Positions 24,101 through 34,887 of a stretch of 64,000 nucleotides of DNA are shown in pieces. The translations under genes were made by a program, and so were the position numbers. The stretch's first letter is position 1. Each line of letters starts with the position of its first letter. The stretch is from Eublepharis macularius (taxonomy: Eukaryota; Chordata; Lepidosauria; Squamata; Eublepharidae), in assembly GCF_028583425.1 (NCBI RefSeq), contig NC_072801.1, positions 17,814,001 through 17,878,000 on the forward strand. The letters are read 5' to 3'. The notes beneath the pieces are model-generated. The model was given only the letters and a program-made list of their open reading frames with translations, was not told the DNA's origin and did no database searches.

Positions 24101-25317
24101 AATGAAAGTAAAGGGCAGACTCCAGGCAAAGCCAGAGAGCTGGCTGCAAATGTCCCAGCTCCTGGAAGTCTGAAGAGAGAGAAGGAGGTGGAAATCTCAG
24201 ATGCTGTGGGACCAGAGCAGGAAGACGATGAGGGGATTCCGCTGCTGGTGCCGATTGAAACCTGTGTGCAAAAAGATAAGGTAGCTCTCCATTCTTGCCC
24301 AGCTCAACCTGGATCTTTAACGTGGGTCAGGATTTTTCTTTGAGGACTTGAACTCCCCAAATTAACAGCCCTGGCTACCCTAGCACGCTCGCTATGAGGG
24401 TACAGCATTGCCTGCTGAGAGCTGTGTATGATTTTGACCCCCTCCCGTTCCTTCTGCCAGTTCTCAGTGGGCCCAGCTCTCTTGCTTGGAGGGCGGTCAT
24501 GCATAGCCAGGCTGTGAAGGCACTTCTGGGAATTCAAATGAATTGGTTGGTCCATCATTTGGAACTGGGGTATGGGTGGTGGTGGTTTGTACTGGTGGTG
24601 AAGGTTGCTCCTTTTCAAATAACTCAGAATCAGGGTTGGTTTCATGCTCTCTTTCTGGGGTTTCCCACCCTTTGAGAGACAGATAAAAATAAGGAGGTAA
24701 GTTTAACACTTGTGAATTGAGAAGATAATCTTACTGAGCTTTGGAAGAGTGATAGGAAGCAGCTTCAGAATAATACTCTCTTTTAGGAGTCCATCGTAGG
24801 CTACGAGTTTTTATTTTAGAGCGGGGACGGGGCTAATATGGTCCTTTTTGCAAGTGTACCATTGAAGCAGAAGAATTGGGAATTGCAGCATCCAACCAGT
24901 GAAAGGTGTTTTGATAGCTGCTGCTGTTCCTTAACAATGTCTTAATTCTCTTGCATCCCTTCCAAAATATAGGTGGCAGAGACTAGACCTTCTCCAAAGA
25001 AAGGAGTTGAGGTGGACCCCAAAGGCCTTCTCCCTGGCAAGAGAAAGTCCTCTTTGTCTCTAGAGGCTCCCATTACAGAACTGGAAATTCCTAAGGATGG
25101 GTCAAGCCTGAAGACCCCAAAACTGCTCAAGCGAGGCAAGATAGCCAAGCCTCCGAAACAAGAGGTCACGGCTAAGGAGTTGGCAAAGACTTCCCCGAAG
25201 CCAGAAACGAAGTCTGCAGTGAACCCCAGAAGGAAGAAAGCCGTAATGTCTGCAAAGAAGGCCCTCAGAACACCAAAACAAGCAGTTAGGAAAACAGTAT
25301 TGTTAAAGTCAGTGTGA
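15181..25317 (+). CDS. RSL1D1: RSL1D1, ribosomal L1 domain-containing protein 1 (complete)
   Basis: Nucleolar protein (CSIG) with a ribosomal L1-like RNA-binding domain, linked to ribosome biogenesis and senescence. Nine coding exons keep one frame: 15181-15222, 18029-18171, 18276-18414, 19025-19173, 19269-19370, 20962-21055, 21948-22070, 24065-24280 and 24973-25317 (stop TGA 25315-25317). They total 1353 bases, or 450 aa against about 490 in human. The start ATG lies in a CpG island and gives [14 protein letters not shown]. The L1 fold spans roughly residues 15-250, with [51 protein letters not shown] and [11 protein letters not shown]. The C-terminus from exon 8 is lysine-rich and disordered ([14 protein letters not shown], ending KTVLLKSV), as in human. 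All borders are GT/AG. Odd points: a LINE insertion duplicated the exon 6 donor, and a SINE abuts the exon 3 acceptor. Confidence 0.97.
15343..15535 (-). repeat. SINE (type B), minus strand
   Basis: Read on the minus strand it ends in a tail with TAAAATGGAGGAGGAGAG. The plus strand shows GGTCACCTAGTGAGAATTAG and GGGCATTTGAACCTGCGTGC (B-box side), then CTAACCACTGCCCTC. Lies in RSL1D1 intron 1. Confidence 0.65.
15915..16085 (-). repeat. SINE (type B), minus strand
   Basis: The plus strand carries CTCCTCCATTTATCTTCACA, CAGAGTCACCCAGCAAGC and TTCCATGACACAGTAGGGAT, the reverse complement of the type B SINE body. RSL1D1 intron 1. Confidence 0.7.
16503..16700 (-). repeat. 5S-rRNA-derived SINE with BovB-type tail, minus strand
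   Basis: Read on the minus strand: TCAGATCTGAGAAGCTAAGC (5S box A/intermediate-like), an incomplete middle, then GGGTGACCAAAAGTCAGCTA and CATGGCACTTTCC at the 3' end. The 3' end resembles the end of BovB LINEs, which are thought to mobilise such SINEs. RSL1D1 intron 1. Confidence 0.75.
17133..17358 (-). repeat. SINE (type A), minus strand, first of a tandem pair
   Basis: The plus strand reads TATATACCACCCTTCAGGAC, GTGGTTTACAAAG, GAATCAAACCCAGCTCTCC, then CTCTTAACCACTACACC. This is the reverse complement of a full type A SINE. Confidence 0.85.
17403..17618 (-). repeat. SINE (type A), minus strand, second of a tandem pair
   Basis: Same landmarks as the preceding copy (TATATACCACCCTTCAGGAC to CTCTTAACCACTACATG), separated from it by about 44 bases. 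The two differ at many sites, so they are independent insertions or an old duplication. Confidence 0.85.
18194..18262 (+). repeat. tRNA-like SINE head (type C) abutting RSL1D1 exon 3
   Basis: GGTGGTGCAGTGGCAGAGC and GGGTTCAATTCCAGGCAT are the A- and B-box parts of a tRNA-derived SINE head. The body is missing. The head ends about 13 bases before the splice acceptor of RSL1D1 exon 3 (exon starts 18276). Confidence 0.8.
19420..19815. mobile_element. hAT-like non-autonomous element
   Basis: Starts CAGGGATCCCCGACCTTTTG with GTAGGAGGTGGAGCCAG inside. It ends GGGTACCATACTGGGAAAACC, roughly inverse to the start. This is the pattern of a common reptile element whose ends read CAGGGGTCCCCAACC. No clean target duplication is seen. 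RSL1D1 intron 5. Confidence 0.5.
19825..20245. mobile_element. degenerate foldback element
   Basis: The left arm has GAACACGTGTCGGGAGATGC and GGTAGTTTAAAAAGACAGAG. The right arm has their inverse, GGCTCTCTTTTTAAACTAC and ATGAACACGTGCTGAGGCAT. The interior GAAACTGACAAACCC is shared with the foldback at 23563-23934, so it is an older cousin. RSL1D1 intron 5. Confidence 0.55.
21068..21801 (-). mobile_element. 5'-truncated L1 LINE with 19-bp target duplication over a splice donor
   Basis: The minus strand encodes an L1 ORF2 C-terminal stretch: [35 protein letters not shown] and [16 protein letters not shown]-tail remnants appear as TTTTTTT and A-runs at 21068-21081. The insertion is flanked by an exact 19-bp repeat at 21049-21067 and 21802-21820 (TCCTAAGGTAATCGTTCTT), which contains the exon 6 donor GGTAAT of RSL1D1. 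Confidence 0.92.
22478..22686 (+). repeat. SINE (type B)
   Basis: GAGCAGTGGTTAGAGTGC, GGTTTGAACCTTCGCTCTGC, CCTAACCTACCTCACAGGG and a tail ending AGTATAAATGAAGTAAAT. Nearly full length. RSL1D1 intron 7. Confidence 0.85.
22949..23025 (-). repeat. Penelope-type terminal repeat
   Basis: AACAGGCTTCCAGTAGAACC, TTAAAGACTAATATAGTTTA and CCAGCATAAG mark a decayed copy of the tail family. RSL1D1 intron 7. Confidence 0.6.
23563..23934. mobile_element. foldback element, 372 bp, TCA target duplication
   Basis: The left end GAGCTAAGCTACAAGAGACG and the right end GTCTCTTGTTGCTTAGCTC are inverted. The arms carry GGAGGCTGAGTTTTAAAAGA and its inverse, and an inner CAGGGATCTCCCTGGCTCTG inverted pair. It is flanked by TCA at 23560-23562 and 23935-23937. 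RSL1D1 intron 7. Confidence 0.85.
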
Positions 25318-26740
25318 CCAATGCTGCATCATAAAATTGTGAGCTGGTTTTTTTAAAAAAACAAATCAAAAACCCAGATGTTTAGCAAAGAAGATAGCTT
25401 GAATTGTTTCTCCTCCTGTTGCTAAATGTATAATTTACTTGTTGCTATCTGCAGTCACTGTTTGTGGGGCTGTACAAACTGATTTTTTACTCTCATCTAT
25501 AAAATCAGACATTATTTTCAACACATGAGTTATATCATAATGTTGTTCTGCCACTTAATTCAGTTTCCATTCTTCCAACACGATACACACCAGATCTTGC
25601 AGTCTGATTTTAAAGTAAGTTTAGTTGGATATAAGCAGATTTACTGCCACTGACTTGGTTAGGACTTGGAGGGTTGGAGAAGGGGAATCAAAATATTTAT
25701 CTGAGTTTCTTTTCCAAATTGGTGCTTTTCAGATATTTGACTTTGTTAATCCAGCTTCTGTCATCTTGTGTTTATAGAAATTGTTTATAGAAACTTGTCA
25801 GTAGCAATGCAGATATTTAGACGAATGAAGCTTTTATGCTTTAGAAAAGAGGTTTGCGTGGCTTTATATCATGCATACGGTTTCAGTTTTAAGGGGTTTA
25901 AGAGTTGGTTGAACGAGGACATACCATCTCTTCTTCTGAAAACATTTGACAAGGTTGTTACAAAACACCCAGACAAGTTTTTAATAGCTCTGCTGTTTCT
26001 CTCTGAGCTCTTGAATGCCAATGCAATTTATTAAGGCAATGTAAACCCTATGACAAAAGTCCCCCTCCAAATCTGGACTGTAACCCTTTCAGTAACTTTG
26101 GAACCAACAAGACCCTCGAGTATTTGAATTCATCCTGTCTTGAGTTCAGCTTTAAATGGTTCATTTTTCAAGGAAGATGACAAAATCTTAACAAAGGCCT
26201 GGTCTAACTGCACAGCTTCTTTTTTTTGATGCCTTCCCATTTTCCAAGGAATTCCAAGCAGCATACTTTGTTCTCCCTTGTGAAGTAGGGGTAGCAGGAA
26301 CATGCTGAAACATGCTGGTACCCATCTTTCAAGCAGGGCTATCAGCACGGAGGGAGATTAGATCTGGATAGTTCAGGGGATATCTGTGGTGGCTTATGTG
26401 GTAACTCCTAGCTGCCCTGCTTACAGGATTCCTGTAAAGATTTCAAGAAGACAATAGATGTGCTGTCATCAAGCTTTGTAAGGTAAGGATCACTGGCCCT
26501 CAAACCTATTCTTACCAGGTGCATACAAGAGCCCTGCTGCATTACTGCCAGAGACATTTAGTGCAATCCTTTCCTGAGAGTAAGCCCCAATGAATAGACC
26601 TGCTTAGGATTGGTGTCTGGTACATATAATTAAAAAAAAACTGGAATGCATTTTTAAAGTAAGCAAGCATCTAGTCCTCATGTTCCTGGGAAAGATTTTT
26701 AAGATAGATACTTTCTGTTAAAGGCTTAGAACTGATGGGC
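25318..26740 (+). other. RSL1D1: RSL1D1 3' UTR and downstream sequence
   Basis: Sequence after the RSL1D1 stop has no recognisable transposon for about 1 kb and is probably 3' UTR at first. I see no unambiguous AATAAA close to the stop, so the transcript end is not placed. The frame at 25768-26034 (88 aa) shows nothing I recognise. Confidence 0.45.
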
Positions 26741-28860
26741 AGATTTTGTGCTCTTTACAGTTCCCATCTACTCCTGGAGTAGATGGAATACCAATAGAGC
26801 TATTTCAAGCTACAGAAATTGAATCCATCAAAATCTTAACAAGAATCTGTCAACAAATACAGAGAAAACAAAAAAAAATGGCCCACAGACTGGAAACGCT
26901 CAGTCTACATTCTAATTCCAAAGAAAGGGGTGCCAACGAGTGCAGCTGCTATCGGACTATCGCCTTCCATGCCAGCACAGTGTTGCTCAAAATTCTACAG
27001 CAAAGACTTACTATATATGGAACGAGAAATGCCAAATGTTCAAGCTGGATTCAGAAAGGGAAGAGGCACTAGAGATCACATTGCAAAATTAAGGTGACTA
27101 GTGGAGCATACCAGGGCATTTCAGAAGAAAATTATTTATGTTACAGATTTCAGCAAAGCTTTTGTTTGTGGGTCATGAAAAGCTATGGGTAGTGTTAAAA
27201 GAAATGGGGGTGCCACAACATCTGATTGTTTTGATGCGCAACCTGTACTCTGGACAAGAGGCTACCCTTAGGACAGAATGTGGTGAAACAATGGTTTCGT
27301 TGGCAAAGGTGTCAAGACAAGGATGCATATGATCTCCCTACCTGTTCAACCTTTGTGCAGAGCATAAGGAAAGCTGGATTAGATCTAGAAGAAGATAGAG
27401 TGCAATTAGTGGAAGGAACATTAACAATTTGAGATATGCAGATGACCCCATGTTACTGGGAGAAAATAGTGAAGGCTTGAAACAATTGCTAATGAAGGTT
27501 AAAAGAGAAAGTCCCAAAGCAGGATTACAGCTGAACATCAAGAAGACAAAAGTAATGACTACTGAGAAATTACACAATTTTATAGTTGAAAATAAGGAAA
27601 TTGAAATGGTTCAAAATTTTCTATTCCTTGGTTCAATTATCAACCAAAAGGCAGACCGACAAATTTTACATGTCCCCCCTCCAACTTTCCATGCACTCAC
27701 TTGCATAGTCACACTTCAATTTGCTCCACGTGAATAATTCACACATTTGATATCAGTTCCTCCTCAACTGTTAAAAGTATCCTGGTTTACCCCACCACCC
27801 TCATCCGTTCATTGAAATTCAGGTCTTGACAGTCTCACACCTTAAAGAAATGCAAATTGGAATATCAAAGGAGCCTACAGTTCTTGTTCTAGCAGCAAAA
27901 ACAGAGCTGAATTGGTGCTCTGACCTCTGGACCCACTTGCAGATGCAATCCCAGGAAGGGAGCCCCCATGAAAGTAGCATTCACATGTCCCAAGCAAGGA
28001 TACCCTGCACATGAATTGAGAGCCAGTTTGGTGTAGTGGTTAAGAACAATGGGACTCTAATCTGGAGAACTGGGTTTGATTGCTCACTCCTCCACTTGAA
28101 GCCAGCTGGGTGACCTTGGGTCAGTCACAGCTCTCTTGGAGCTCTCTCAGCCCCACCCACCTCACAGGGTGATTGTTGTGGGGATAATAATACCACACTT
28201 TGTAAACTGCTCTGAGTGGGTGTTAAGTTGACCTGAATGTTGTTATAACATCCTGCACTTGAGCATCCCCCAGGTAATCTGCAACTTGTATTTCCACTCT
28301 TGGAAGAGCAGCTGTGAGGGAACTTTAAAAGATCCTTAAAGATAAGGATGTCTCTCAGGACCAAGATCAAGATAATCCACACTATGGTATTCCCCATTAC
28401 TAAGTAATTGTAATGTGTAAATTGGGCAATGTGTAAATTGAGCAATGAAGAAAGCTGACAGGAAGAAAACTGATTCATTTGAAATGTGGTGCTGGAGGAG
28501 AGTTTTGCAGTTACCATGCATGGTCAACCCCCCCCCCCCAAATAAGTAGGTTTTAGATCAAATGCAGCCTGAATTTTCCCTAGAAGCTAAAATGACAAAA
28601 CTAAGGCTATCATACTTTGGTCATATCATGAGAAGACAAGATTCTCTGGAAAAGTCAATAATGCTAGGAAAAGTAGAAGGCAGTAGGAAAAGAGGAAGCC
28701 CCAAAACAAGATGGCTTGACTCAATAAAGGAAACCACATTCTCCAGTTTGCAAGTCTGTTAATGATAGGACGTTTTGGAGGTCTTTCATTCATAGTGTCA
28801 ACATTGGTCTAAGGCAACTTGACAGCACAACACGCACACAGTTCCCATGGTAATACATTT
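26741..28860 (+). mobile_element. BovB (RTE) LINE, split in two pieces
   Basis: Piece one, 26741-27660, encodes RTE reverse transcriptase: TPGVDGIPIELFQATEIESI, a CSCYRTIAFHAS segment, QGCI and LRYADDPMLLGENSE (the YADD catalytic box), then the QLNIKKTKVMTTE-like motif and FLFLGSIINQKAD. Piece two, about 28555-28860, encodes the C-terminal end: PEFSLEAKMTKLRLSYFGHI, MRRQDSLEK, KTRWLDSIKETT and a CAACTTGACAGCACAAC tail. The segment between the pieces, about 890 bases, is foreign or rearranged and holds a SINE; the expected linking part of the ORF is missing. Several frame changes show it is dead. Confidence 0.92.
28017..28246 (+). repeat. SINE (type A) inside the split BovB
   Basis: GAGAGCCAGTTTGGTGTAGT, GGTTTGATTGCTCACTCCTC, CAGCCCCACCCACCTCACAG and AAACTGCTCTGAGTGGGTG. 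It sits in the gap between the two BovB pieces. Confidence 0.88.
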
Positions 28861-28918
28861 TCCCCTGTTGCCAAGAATATATTATCCCTGATCTCCACTG
28901 TATACCCTGTAGCTCTCA

Positions 28919-29036
28919 GGGCCAAGCTACAAGTGACGAATGACACTTGAACGGCAAGTGTATTTCTCCCTGTTCACTTGCCCTCCACTCAATCCACTTG
29001 CCGTTCAAGTGTCATTTGTCACTTGTAGCTTGGCCC
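28919..29036. mobile_element. foldback element, 118 bp, TCA target duplication
   Basis: Almost perfect hairpin: GGGCCAAGCTACAAGTGACG on the left and CACTTGTAGCTTGGCCC on the right, with CACTTGAACGGCAAGTG and CACTTGCCGTTCAAGTG inside. The exact TCA repeats lie at 28916-28918 and 29037-29039. It is the smallest and cleanest member of its family here. Confidence 0.88.
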
Positions 29037-29039
29037 TCA

Positions 29040-30539
29040 GATTACATAACCTGTGTATTTCAGATCTGTTTAAATAGCCCTCCATTCACAGGAGTTAAAC
29101 CTGAAGAGCAAAGCTGGCCCATGTCACAAATATTTGCACAGAAGCAATGAGATCTTTCTGCACACTGTACAAAGCTGTGTGGGGTGTCGTCCAAAAAGCT
29201 TGCAATAGGTGGGACTAGAACGACTTTGAAAGGCATGCAAGTGAGTATAAATTCGAGTTTTGAAGGCAACTCTGCGAAGCCAGCTTCTGTCTTTACTCCA
29301 AGGATGTATCTTTGAAGAGGCTATAAATACCTGGTATGTTCTTTGCTATCCATTATATTTAATGTGATCTCCGCTTGAAAGTTGTTGTTATTGCTTGTTT
29401 TGCATATTCCGCTCGGATGTTTATCCTTGAAAATAAACTATCCTTTTCTGCCTTTTCCAGTTTTACTTAGTTCCACAGTTTTGCCACCCTGGAACGGCAT
29501 TTAAAAAAAACAAACAAACCATTGGCATTAAATGTTGGGGGAGGCAGTGACCTCGTGGCTATTGGGGTGCCTTTGTAAGCTTGAGAAGAGCAACTTTAAA
29601 AAAGAAGATGGGTTTGTAAAATTAAGTATCCTGTTGGGGAAAGTACTCAAAAGCCTTTTCTTTGTCATTTTAAAATATGTACTATCTCTTAATCATTGAC
29701 TATGCATAAAAGATGCAAGACAGATTTTATCTCAGGCTACCTGGATCGTTCTTCTTGTCCCATGAAAAGGGCTGTCACTCTGACTTCTTAGAGTAGGAAA
29801 ACATTTCATTTGTTGGAACCACAAATCCAGCCTGTCTGTTAGGTTTTGGCAGATCTCCATAGCACTCCACTGCACACACTCCAGGGTATGAGTTAAAGTT
29901 ACTCTATTGGAGATCCATCAGCATACACAGACACGGTATTAGCAGAAGTGTCGTGTAGAAGTTTGGAGGAGTTAGTTATAGGGAAAGTTCCCACCTTTAG
30001 GATATGAACGGTTAGGATTCTGGTGCAAAGGAGTCAGGAGGAGGGGGGGGGAAGGGGTTTGAGACAGGAGGAGAGAAGAACTGGAGGAGAGAAGCAAAAA
30101 TGAAGTCATTTTCAGTTCCCAGGCTTGAGCCAGCATTCAAGGACGCATTCTCGAGTGGCTGCAAAAACGAAAGTAGACACCACAGTAGGCACCTGTAAGA
30201 TAAACAACTCCCAGCCAAACAGGCCACTGATATGCAACTTCACGTACTCAGAGGATCAGTACAAAGCACAGAATACGAAAATGCTCATGGCAGATATGTA
30301 GGCAGACATATATGACACCGTCCAAGCTAGACCTCCTGCTATAGCCGAGATCTCATTTAGCCCCACTCTCTGCTTCTGAAACCCTTTCCCCTCAATTGGA
30401 TATTGAATATTATTTCTACCAGCCACAGGGGGAAAAGCCGGTCTCTGTGCTAACGTTTCTGCCTCTCTTAATTGCTTTACTGAAATAGCATGCCAGATAT
30501 TTTTGTAGGTAACCTTGTCAAAAGGATACATGTATCCTA
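29040..30539. other. intergenic, unclassified
   Basis: No gene recognised. A TATA-like CTATAAATA near 29321 is followed by AATAAA near 29434, a spacing seen in LTRs, but I could not find matching ends or a target duplication. Otherwise AT-rich sequence without clear repeats. Confidence 0.4.
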
Positions 30540-30925
30540 CAAGGGTCTTGTAGCACCCTTAAAATGTAAGATTTTATTCCAGCATAAATTTGCATGGTCT
30601 AGAGCCCGCTTCCTCAGCTGGCAAAAACAGCTTCAAACAGCAGGATCATGAGGCTATGAAATGCAGGAAATACAGAGCGAAATGCGGTTGTGTAAAAGTC
30701 AGATGTAATTAACAGTCACAACAGCAGTGCTGGAAATTTCTTAAGTCTCACTAGCTTGTTTCCCCTCCAACCCTGTTGATTTATTTTGTCTTCATAACCT
30801 CAACACAGAGGTACGTCCGCCTAGTGTGGACCCATCATACACATCTGACAAAGTGGGTTGTGTAGCCCACAAATGCTTAAGCATTCTTCTTGAAGGTGCC
30901 ACAAGACTCCTTTTGTAATGTTGTT
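30540..30925. repeat. pair of inverted Penelope-type terminal repeats
   Basis: 30540-30640 reads TCTTGTAGCACCCTTAAAAT, TTTATTCCAGCATAAA and GCTTCCTCAGCTGGC. 30820-30925 reads the opposite sense, ATCTGACAAAGTGGG then GAAGGTGCCACAAGACTCCT. The two old copies face each other with about 180 bases between. Confidence 0.6.
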
Positions 30926-33900
30926 GCTGTGACACACAACAGCTGCCGCTCTGGAACTGCATAGGCTTGCAAAAACAGAAATCCACACTTTAAGCAAAGG
31001 AAAAATGTTGCTCCTATTGGGAGGAGCTGTCCCCCATTTGAAGGAAAGTGCTTTGAACGAAGAGCAAACCAGCTAATGAGTTTTGGTAGTATATAATAAC
31101 CAAACCTTCCTGCTATGGGTGGCTACGTCAAATATCAGACACCCCCTAAGGCGTAGCTTCTCATTTTCTTCGAGGTCCAGTGCCTTGACGTGCTGTCTGA
31201 CCCCTATCTTCATCTCCACCTTCCCTTTTTGATTTGAGATTGGAAAGTGTTTTGGATAAGGAGGCCCTCTTCCTGAACTCTGTAAAGTGCCTGTAGATGC
31301 TGGGGGTGCTATGTGCCTAAATAATAATATCATGTGCAGCAGTTGACTTAATCATTGGTGTTTTGTCTACCTTAAATGCATGACATGTATATGCATGAGA
31401 GAGAGTGTGAAGGGTCACTCCACATTTTCTAGGCTGTCAAAATTAAACTATGGTTGTGGCTCTCTCCTGGGAGAGCACTGGTTGGCTCCCCAATAAAGTG
31501 ACTTGGCCATCGTGTTCGTTATGCGTTGGGTTTGTTTGCTTGTACGTGTGTGTTTTTAATCACGCTTACATTAATCGCTGTATTCTTAGTGTTGCCAGTA
31601 GCAAAGATTGCTATCTGAACTGCTAATGACACCAGTCGCTGGTTCCCAAGAGACAGGCTACAGAGGCCCAGTTATGTTTTCGTTGGTATATTTACACATC
31701 TGGTCCTAAATCAGTTACCATTGTGTGTTCAGATCCCTCTGTGTACGCATGTTTGCACATTCACACGGACAGCATGGAATGATAAATCAAGCATGCAACT
31801 GGGCTGCTGGTTTCTGCTCCACCACTAGAACTGGGAACAAATCTTTCTATAATCTATTCAGTGTATCTTACTGATTAGACTATAGAAAGCATTCATTAAT
31901 TCTGAAAGTGTTTGTGTTCTCGCTTGCCAGTTCTGTACTTAACAACCAAAGTAACTGGGATTTATTACAAACACATCTGTGTAATGTTTAAAGTTGTTTC
32001 AACAGTACCAGTCTTGCAGCCGTAAGCTCTGGAACTGTCCCCCACCCAGTTTCCCTTCCTCCTCCATTAGGCCAAGCCTATACCCAAATAAAAACTATGA
32101 GTTTTTGCTAATTAACATTCCCTCCCTTTTAAACTCAATCGTTTCGACATTCTATGCCTTAGAGAGAGCAAAAAGAATCCTCGGACCTCTTCATGTCATT
32201 TAAGGGGACTTATATGGGGGCTGTTTATTTTAACAAAATTATACCTACAAATTATGTCTCCTAGGTGGGCGGAAATGGCTACCTTGTCTGCCTCTGGGCC
32301 TGGCTTACTGCTGCACTAATATGGAACCTCAAGGCCACTATTAAGAAGTGATTTTGGCAATCCTGAGAGCTGCTTAACTGTTTTTTATGATCTGCAAGCT
32401 TGGACAGTTTCTGCAGCATATAATGAATGACTGAGCCATAGTAGAAAAAGAGATTTATGCAATAAATATGTAATTTATGACACCCCTGCCTAGAAAAATG
32501 ATGTTATGAAATCATTCAAATAGCACTTTAGCTGACATGTACCCATTTCTGTGGAATCTGTGCCTTAAAATACGATTCGCATGATGCAACGTAATACGGA
32601 AGTTGTATTGAGTGAAAGCAGAAGTTTTCCTCGTGCTAGATTTGTTGGTATCACTCAAACACACAGCTCAGCAGACATCCCAAGCTGTTCTTAAGAGTCC
32701 GTGATTGGGTGTTGGGGTGGGCACAGCAGGCTTCATTAATAAGGATGTTTTTTACCCATCCACTTTCTGTCTTACAAGATATTCCAACTAGTACAAGCAA
32801 GGGATCTGGTTAATTTCTGCCTTTATCTTTTCAAAGGGAAAAACTGCCTCTTTTTTGCTTCCCTGCTGCATCTAGAAATGTTTTTCACCCAGCACCATTA
32901 ACTCCATTGAAGGCTACAATTATACATTCCATTGTGACCCAAAACATCTTTTTCTCCTCCCCTTCCCCCTCCTTTGAAAAAGGCTCCACATCTGGCCTGA
33001 TGCTGATACAGAGAGCTCAAAATCTTGCTGATAGCATTGTGACTATTTAATTGATCTTAACAGGGGGAAAAAACCCACTGCTGTTGGTTGTGAGAATTTT
33101 CCTAACAGATCTGAATTCTTAATGCATGCTATGTAGTTTCCTCTGAAACAAAATGATACATAACTGTGTAAATGTTTTCAAAAGCTCCAATGCACCGATT
33201 GCCGGTGTTTCAGAAAAATAATCCCACAACAGCCAGTATAGGGTTTGAGCTTAAAGCCATTAGAAGTCCCCTGAGGCTCTTTGGCCATGCAAGTCCCTGC
33301 AACTCACCCCTCCCGCCCCATAAGACCCCCAACTTACCCTGCAACTGCAATATATGGATTTCATTGCCTGATTCATAAGAACATTCTAAGAATTACTGAG
33401 AAAATACAATGCTGCTATTTTTATTTCATGCTGTTTCCAAGCCTGTTACAACCATCAAATGTTTAAACTGAAACTTCCTTTCAGAACTGGATACAGGGGT
33501 GGTGCTTCCCAGCCACCAGGGAACACCAGGCATGGGGGACTTTGGGCTCACAGTGAGCTTGTCCAAAACTACCTGCTTTAACCACTCAACAGCTGAAACC
33601 AATGGTGCTTGTAAAGCGCTATGATAGTCCGAAATATATTGGAAAATGGCTTGTTCAGCAAACGAGGCAGCTGGAAGTGATTGCGGTATCACCAAAATAG
33701 TGGACCATTAATGCCACATTCAGCTATTTTTGTTGTTAGCAAACCCTGTTGGGGATAAATTGCGTATGTTACATGGACTACAGATGTATTATCAAGCAGT
33801 AATTATTCAAACGTGCCCTTGTTAGTTTTTACACAGTAGAGTGCACTGATAAACAATTTTAAGAAACTTTCCCTTTACTGCTAACAGTCCTTTTAGCATC

Positions 33901-34040
33901 TGATGAAATAAGAAACACCCTGAGAGTTTGTGCATTATGAATTTAAACAGTCCCCTTATTAGCCTGAAGGGTGCAACTGATGCTTTTTGCCATGCCATCT
34001 CCTTTTGTGAATGAACTATTCTCTGTCATTTTTTCCCTAG
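30926..34040. other. intergenic / possible 5' region of the PIRT-like gene
   Basis: Unusually free of recognisable transposons for this window. The acceptor at 34039-34040 implies that an upstream non-coding exon of the PIRT-like gene lies in or beyond this stretch, but I cannot pick it out. The AATAAA near 31492 is isolated. Confidence 0.4.
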
Positions 34041-34076
34041 GCCCTCAGTTCTTTGGGAAATACCGTAAACTCTGGA

Positions 34077-34427
34077 ATGTCTTTGACAAACCCACTCACC
34101 ACCCAAGATGTATCTACATCTCTTGCTGATGCCTCAAAAAATGAGACCATTCTGCCCAGAGTGTGGAGTAAATGTCCGTATCATAACAGGCCTATTACAC
34201 TTGCAGCCATTGGACTCCTGTTATTTCTGGGTGGGATTGTCCTCTCTGCCTTGTATTTCGCCCAAGCTGGAGGTGTTCCATCTGCTGTGGGACCTGTTTG
34301 TCTTTCTGTTGGACTGATGTTTCTTGTTATGGGAATGGTGTGGCTACCCATTGTTAAGCAGACCAGAAGGAATGATGAGTTTTTAAGGACAAAGCATGCA
34401 AGGAAAAGTACAGGACCCAATGTTTAA
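34077..34427 (+). CDS. PIRT-like two-pass membrane protein
   Basis: Predicted 116-residue protein related to PIRT (phosphoinositide-interacting regulator of TRP channels), a membrane protein that binds phosphoinositides and modulates TRPV1/TRPM8 in sensory neurons. The coding region is one exon after a strong acceptor (TTTTTTCCCTAG, exon from 34041), as in PIRT. ATG at 34077 is the first in frame; the frame is open back to the acceptor (ALSSLGNTVNSG), so an upstream coding exon cannot be fully excluded. Transmembrane helices are at about residues 40-61 and 70-92, followed by a basic tail (KQTRRNDEFLRTKHARK) like the lipid-binding tail of PIRT. The best match to human PIRT is around VGPVCLSVGLMFLVMGMVWL, where human has [20 protein letters not shown]. 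An N-glycosylation-like NET is at residues 22-24. Poly(A) signal AATAAA at 34767-34772. Function is inferred from family only. Confidence 0.83.
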   Translation: MSLTNPLTTQDVSTSLADASKNETILPRVWSKCPYHNRPITLAAIGLLLFLGGIVLSALYFAQAGGVPSAVGPVCLSVGLMFLVMGMVWLPIVKQTRRNDEFLRTKHARKSTGPNV

Positions 34428-34790
34428 CATCTGTGCTTTATGTGGGCTGCTGTTTGCAAACTCTCCATTTCCATTTTACTTTGGGTTTTTTGACACCATC
34501 ATCTGTGTTTTAAAACCACCTTTGCCTAATGTGAATATTGTATTTCTCCCATTCTGTCTAAAAGCAAATATTTTCAGCTTGCTTTTGTTGGCCATTTGTT
34601 GAAAGCTTCTCATATTTGTATCAGCATTACAAAATAGCAAGACGACTTTAAATCATGGTCTTAATTTGAATAGAAATACCTAGGTGACTAGTCTGAGTTT
34701 CCATCTTCCAGATGGGTAATTATTGAGATTGCTGATATGTTGCGAATGTACACTTCTTTTTCTTGAAATAAAAATGCTTTCATATTCTTA
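34428..34790 (+). other. 3' UTR of the PIRT-like gene
   Basis: AT-rich sequence ending at AATAAA 34767-34772, followed at 34796-34816 by a TGTGTGTGTGG-rich downstream element, the usual layout of a cleavage site. Confidence 0.75.
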
Positions 34791-34887
34791 TTTGACGGAA
34801 CTTGTGTGTGTGGTCTTTTTGTAATCCATTGGTCCAAAATAGGCACCCTTGGATCAAGCTGAGTGCCTTGAGAGAAAAAGACGAAGG

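Noticed and set aside
29240-29480. Possible LTR or gene end (TATA-like box and AATAAA about 110 bases apart)
   Set aside because: No TG/CA ends or target duplication could be found, and no exon adjoins it.
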